Shown: positions 58,901 through 64,000 of the stretch, one piece after another
Layout: each line of letters starts with the position of its first letter
Position numbering within the stretch: the stretch's first letter is position 1
NCBI GenBank assembly: GCA_037903475.1
Contig: JBAJFG010000261.1
Location: 613,938 to 677,937 of the forward strand
Reading direction: 5' to 3'
DNA: 64,000 nucleotides
Origin: Ancylostoma caninum
Taxonomy: Eukaryota; Nematoda; Chromadorea; Rhabditida; Ancylostomatidae
Notes under the pieces: model-generated
What the model saw: only the letters and a program-made list of their open reading frames with translations
Told to the model about the DNA's origin: nothing
Databases searched by the model: none
Program-made: the position numbers and the translations under genes

Positions 58901-61900
58901 GCAGTAACATTTTCCGGCTACCAGTCCCCGTTCTGGGTCCTCTTCACCCTCACAGATACCCTGTAAACTCAACATCTATTGGAAAGCGACAAAACTACGA
59001 CAAAACAATGGACAACAATATTACACCCACATCGTCTTGGGAACCAGCCTTATCACAGCTGCATGGAAGGCAAACGTAAGGATCAGAAATGGCCCGTTGT
59101 GGATCGCGATAGAAGAATGGCTTGCACTGTTCGCAGTTTTTGCCTTGCGTGTTATGTTGACAGTCATCACAAACTCCTCCGGACTGATAGCCTGCAATAT
59201 TCATATAGTTACGCCATCAATGGATTTTGTGCAACTCCAAACTACACTCTGAAGAAATCGTTACCGCTAGCTTGATAAACAGCTCTATCGAAGTGACATC
59301 TAGCAGCATGTCCATTGCACTCGCATCTTCTGCATTCATTTGTGTCTTCGCCGATAGCTGGCCGCCATGGTAGGTCATTGTAGAAGTCGCGACATTTTTC
59401 GCAATTCAAACCCTCTGTGTTATGCATGCATTCGCAACGACCATGGACCTTAATCGAAACAATAAGACGCTTTGAACCTCTGTGCACGCATAATACCAGC
59501 AACCCGGCAACAAATAACAAGAAAAAACACTTCTTTGATCCACACAGCATAGAAGATCATTTTACTCACTATATCTGGACGAGAAAATGCTGGATCATTG
59601 TTGTTGTCAATAGGAATACATCGAGAAGCGTGACCATAGCAAGAACATGATCCACGGACAACAATCTCGTATATGGCATAATAATATTTCTCCTCGATTT
59701 CCGGTCTAAACAAGAAAAAAAACTCATACAGAAAACCGAGCGGAATGTCAAATAAAAGCGAAGGACCAATAAATCCCTGGTGCCTATTTTATTTTCCTTA
59801 ATACCCCTGGTGGCTATCGATTTTTCCATAGAATCCCTGATGGCTATCTATTTTTCAAGAACAGGAGATGCTTATTAGTTAACTGCGAAAGGAGTGGTCG
59901 CTATGGGGCAGAACTTTGAAATTCAAACAGAAAAAACGAATATGAGTAACAAAAGAACATGAAGGAGTCTTGAGAAACAGAAAAAAACTATACCTGTAGT
60001 CAAGGAGATCATCTCCAAGTGTGTGCAGTTTCGTAAAATTAAAGCGTAGGTTGGTGATCTTCAGTAGGTTAGCAATTTCATCCGCATAAGGGTTTTCGGT
60101 TGCAATGTGAGGAGAAATGACTTTGTAGACCAGCTGAAATTGGGAGAATTAGTGGCATCTTTCGCAACACATTCTTCAGGCGTAAGAAGCGTGCTGACAC
60201 ACAACACTCTGAATTAATCAAACAGAACGAACAGCTTCAGTCAAAAAGGTTAATTTCTAAAATGTGGGAAAACGGACGAAACTGATAAGACTTGTAGCTG
60301 ATGTGGCCCATGGAACGAAATCTAGCCAATATTCAAACCCAACCCTTTTCGCTACACATAGTTCGAAATAATTCACCTCTCCTCCAGTTGACGGAGCAAC
60401 ATCGGAGTAAGCACGCGTACAGATGACATCAGTGTGCTTCTTTGGTGGACCCTCAGGAATTCCTGGGAACGTTCCAGCACAGTCGTAGGCAAAGTATCGA
60501 TAAACTTGCCTGAAATTGAAAAGCTTGACGGACCGCTATCGTAGCATTTGATTACTGGTCTTACCATGTTTTGCCGAAATCAGCTGATCTCTCAATGATC
60601 ATTGCCGCCGGACGAAACGACTTGAACGTCATGATAAGGTGAGTAAAATGGAACTCGGCCTCGAGGTCAAGTTGCACGGTGACATTCTGAACTCCATTTT
60701 CCGACTGCCACCAATTTCTATTCTTGTCTTCGTAACCATCGGAAACCACGTTTTCAATCCTATAAGTAGATGGAAATATAGAGAGGAAATACAAGTTCAA
60801 ATGGATATATAATGAAATATAAAGAAAAAAAGGAACTAATCAAAGGCATTGCCATATAAAGTGCCAAGAAATCTTATTTCTATGCTACCCATGATAGAAG
60901 CGAATGATCGTCTTCGTAGCAAAGGGAGCTTTTCGTTGTGAACAAAACAGCCTTCTTCAGTGTTGAAGCATGGAAATGAAGCTCATCATTAATACCAGTT
61001 AGAGCATTCCAGAGCTGGAGGTATACTGCGAATAAGCGTATATATAGAACTTCAAAAGCAAAGATATTTGATACTAATTGTAAATAAGCAGGAATTGGGG
61101 GGAAAGCAGGCCATTCGGGCGAATTGTCCGGTTTTCTCCCCAATTTCACCGTATTTTTCCACGCAGTTTTTCTCTCTAGCTCATCTCCCACTATCTTCCT
61201 CGATGAAATAGTCTATACAACGACCAAAAGCAGGCCAAAAGAAAAAGAAGAGACACCAGATTAAACAAACTTCTGAAGAGTTACATTGACTTTGAAAAGT
61301 GAGCTATAACTATAGAAGTTTGAACTTAATAATGGGGTAGGGAATACGATACAGACCTTCGGGTGAGTGCCCAAAAATGACCTGAACGGACTTATTTGCT
61401 CTCTGGCCTGTGGTGGAATTCATAAGACTTTCCCGCGAAGGTTCTGTAAAGTGGACGAAAGCATTCAGGCAGAACATGACTGTCTTTGTACAAATGGCTT
61501 TCCTCAGTGAACGATGACAAGTAATGGTAAAGAAATGCGGCAAGATATTCCATATTTTGCTCCAGTAACCAGTCCGTTCCAGATGAGGGGAAGTCTACAT
61601 CTTCCCCAGGAACTTTCACGATTCCCGCCACTGGTTTTGCAGCAACAACTCCGAATACTTTCGCTAATCGAATTCTCTTTATATAGCTGTTCCAATTTTG
61701 CATTTAATTCGTAACATTAGTACTACGACTAACCATTAAAGAATGCATTTTCTAATCTCGAATGCCCTTTCAAAGTTCATGTGGCAGCGAAGAATTTGAT
61801 AGAACCTTCACGTTTTTTTTTGTGAAGAAGTTTCAAACTGCGGTCGGTTGGTGACACTCACTGCCGCGTTCACATTACGAATAGTCCCACATATGTGCAA

Positions 61901-62280
61901 CATCTGGGTCTCGGTCATAAATCGCCAGAGGCTTATACTTAGTTTTTGATGACAAGGAGCAATGAGCAGATGTTCGAAAAAAGCGTGTGCCACTGAAATG
62001 ACATTTCAAGGTCATGAGTGCAGGAAAAACAGCAATGTCCAGAAATGAACTCAGATTCGATGAAGCTTCCAGATTAGAATTAAAACACTATTTGCAGATC
62101 TTGGGGGAATAATAACAGTAAAGGAATCGAAAGACAAAATATAAAGACCAGTCTATCACGAAACTAATCGTAGCATACCTGTGACTCAGCCGGTACGGCT
62201 CCCTGTACGGTCGCCATTCTGTGCGCGAGTCGCAATAGAAGCACTTGGTCTGCTCTTCGAGATGAGAAACTATGCAGAAT
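49985..62280 (-). CDS. lam-1: Laminin subunit beta, 5'-partial in window (36 exons)
   Basis: Thirty-six in-phase exons run from 62179-62280 to the last exon 49985-50118 (stop TAA 49985-49987), giving 1719 aa; beta chains are about 1790, so roughly 60-70 N-terminal residues including the signal peptide lie upstream. Order: LN domain ([33 protein letters not shown]), LE repeats (59.7-58.2 kb), type IV-B domain (58.1-57.2 kb; [13 protein letters not shown]), a second LE array (56.7-53.8 kb), coiled coil from about 53.75 kb interrupted by the Cys-rich beta knob (CDALCGGGNF... and [10 protein letters not shown], 52.7-52.3 kb), and a final coil ending [11 protein letters not shown]. The IV-B domain marks it as beta, not gamma. 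It assembles with alpha and gamma chains into secreted basement-membrane trimers for cell adhesion and polarity. Introns are mostly short (tens to hundreds of bases) except 60760-62178. Confidence 0.97.
53092..53212. repeat. AT-rich simple repeat (TTGAAT / TTTGAA) in a laminin intron
   Basis: A degenerate array of AATTTGAATTTGAATTAAAA units fills part of the intron between exons 26 and 27. No function is suggested. Confidence 0.8.
59767..59863. repeat. Short tandem repeat, about 31-bp unit, 3 copies
   Basis: CCCTGGTGGCTATCGATTTTTCC-like units repeat three times in the laminin intron between exons 4 and 5. Confidence 0.7.
60760..62178. other. Laminin intron 1 in window (1.4 kb)
   Basis: The phase AG/G joins SHR to IENVVSDG directly, so no coding exon is missing. 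The minus-strand frames inside (61310-61703 and the [12 protein letters not shown] frame near 60880) have no recognised homology. Confidence 0.55.
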
Positions 62281-64000
62281 CTAAAGATACACTTTCATAA
62301 ATTGTATTAATCTAGTCACGGTTAACTATCGGAAGTATATACAAGGTTCGTCTCAAAAGCGATGGTAGTTGATTATCCCTGCCTACTGTCTACATCCCTG
62401 CCAGCCTGACTCTCTCAATACCACACACTCTCCCGGACTCTTCCTCTCCTACGCAGTTCCATCTATCCTCCCTGATGAAACGGACTGCAGCAGTTGAGGT
62501 TTCTTCACCAGCTATGAAGGGAAAATTTTGTAACGAATATTGGTTCTCACTGCGTTTAGGTGTAGAACCAGTGCCCTACTCGAGAGCCCAGCACGAAGTC
62601 AATTTTGAAAGATTGTAACTTTGCGAAGCCCCCATTGAACAAAGACGTTGAAAACAGATGTTTAGCAGCCTGCATAAAGAGGAGGAAAACGGGGTGATTT
62701 TCGGAAGGATTATCGTTGAACTTCTTCGCAGGGCTCAGCACGTCGGACAACTAGAATGGAAAAAGCTAACAACTCAGGCGGTAACAATCCCAAAAAGTCC
62801 ACCCAAGGAGAATCAGCCAGAAATCACAAAAAGAAGCATAAAGCTGACATGGGAAAAGCTTTGCCTGGAACCGACATGTCTCAATCTGTTTACTCCTGTT
62901 TGAATTGCGCGCCTCAGCGCGAAGTTCAAACTAGTTTTTTAAAGCACTGGCGAAGGATTCGGGAGCCTTTTGCGAAGTCCGTACTTCATGGATCACCTTG
63001 AAATTCGTAGCCAATGGGCGCCTTAGGTAGTGCTACAACTGTCTAAACTCTCCCCCCCCAAACCTGAGGTAAGCGGAAGCACTGCGTAGGACCGGAAGTA
63101 GGAATTCGGGAGTTGGAGGAAGTTCGGAATCTAGCAATATTTGGAGAGATAAAAACTGGACGTGTGAGTTGGCGTGACTCAACTACTGCCAATCTTTCAG
63201 AAAGCTAAAAATCAGAAGCTCGCATAACACCAGAATTCAGGGACTTCCAAAACCGGAACTCCGCTCATCCGTGCCCCAAACGCATGTATTCTCCGTTTCA
63301 AATGCGACGATAGTTGAATATGCGCATTTCTCACCTCTTTCTCTCTCTCCGATCTATGCACGCTTTCCTGCCGTTTTTCTCCTCTTTCTTTTCTTTTCTC
63401 TTTCCCATCTAACTACAATATATCTAGTGGGAAATACATGTTGAAGACCTCAATGTTCCCGGAAGACCTAGATACCTTACTGAGCACACAATTTTTTTTC
63501 ATTTTATGAATTTACTCTACATCTGAACTGTAACCCGTCAGCACTTATCGCTCCCTCTTTTAAAGTTCGACTGTTGAATACGTGAGATTTTTGGAGTCAG
63601 TAATAATTTCCTTTAAAAGTCATGCTCGAAATGGTGGATCGTGCGGCACCTGTTTGGCAAGAGCGGGCACATGTTTTGGATGCAGAAACTGGGCAGAATC
63701 TCTTCTTTGCTTCCGGGAATTAAGGATTTTGGTTCTTCGCGCAATCCTGATTCCAACAGTATACGTTGAAAGTATAGAAATAATGATTACCGCGTGATCG
63801 GGGAGATCGGAAGCAAAAATTTCATGGGCACATGGGCAGTTGGGATTCACGTTACAGGAACAGCACATGTCAATCAAAGTGGCGGTGTTCCCCGACTCCG
63901 TCGGTTTTGCGATTGATACGATTTACGGCATGACACAATGCGAACGGTACCGCCTCCGCTTACCAAACCGGCCCGTGAATGCCGAGGTTACGAGAAAAAA
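62281..64000. other. Region upstream of the laminin exons, unresolved
   Basis: The exon(s) for the laminin signal peptide and the SCYPATG-type start of the LN domain were not found here, so they probably lie beyond the window. It contains two ends of the GAAACAGACTATA MITE family (62345-62372; 63298-63320) and a pyrimidine-rich stretch (63330-63410). A Cys-rich minus-strand frame is described separately. Confidence 0.5.
63787..63920 (-). other. Possible Cys-rich exon of an unidentified gene
   Basis: The minus strand reads SGNTATLIDMCCSCNVNPNC followed by PCAHEIFASDLPDHA and then GGTAATC, a possible donor. Seven Cys in a short span resemble an extracellular or zinc-binding segment, but no family is recognised and no partner exon was found. 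It does not match the missing laminin N-terminus. It could also be chance. Confidence 0.25.

Noticed and set aside
60880..61191. 103-aa minus-strand frame inside the laminin LN region
   Set aside because: It lies in the intron between SHR and IENVV, which join in phase without it.

Overview
The window looks like nuclear DNA of a nematode, most likely a clade V strongylid (hookworm-like) worm. The evidence is small exons separated by long introns, TTTTCAG-type acceptors (some just before start codons, as expected for spliced-leader trans-splicing), many TA-flanked MITEs, a BEL/Pao retrotransposon and relics of mariner, Penelope-like and LINE elements. No single long reading frame is a host gene. 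The host genes appear only when exons are joined across introns in phase.

I assembled five host genes. (1) BET1, an ER-Golgi Qc-SNARE, minus strand, 2783-6637, 4 exons, 108 aa. (2) Selenoprotein K, plus strand, 12828-17199/17299. Its last coding exon contains an in-frame UGA where SelK carries selenocysteine, two codons before a stop. A SECIS-like hairpin lies about 250-300 nt downstream. (3) A very divergent heterotrimeric G-protein alpha subunit, plus strand, 17505-39605, 8 exons, 329 aa. Its first exon starts 7 nt after the SECIS candidate. (4) A mitochondrial class I peptide chain release factor (MTRF1L type), minus strand, 40556-47095, 8 exons, 369 aa. (5) Laminin beta (lam-1 ortholog), minus strand, 49985-62280, 36 exons in the window, 1719 aa, with the 5' end outside or not recognised.

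The mobile fraction is large. A 2.96-kb BEL/Pao element (7338-10298) has two LTRs and a tRNA-Gly primer site but only gag-protease. A decayed mariner (41448-42331) sits inside the release-factor gene. A Penelope-like RT relic (47336-48125) and a LINE RT relic (38430-38880) are also present. At least a dozen inverted-repeat elements occur, including an 844-bp foldback with 376-bp arms inside the SelK gene.

The most notable part is 12.8-39.6 kb. There a Sec-type selenoprotein K runs directly into a G-alpha gene that lacks the catalytic Arg and Gln. The SelK 3' UTR, with its SECIS, appears to share sequence with the G-alpha leader and first exon, and the only AATAAA nearby lies in G-alpha intron 1. 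The rest is intron, MITE and intergenic sequence with nothing else I could support as a gene.
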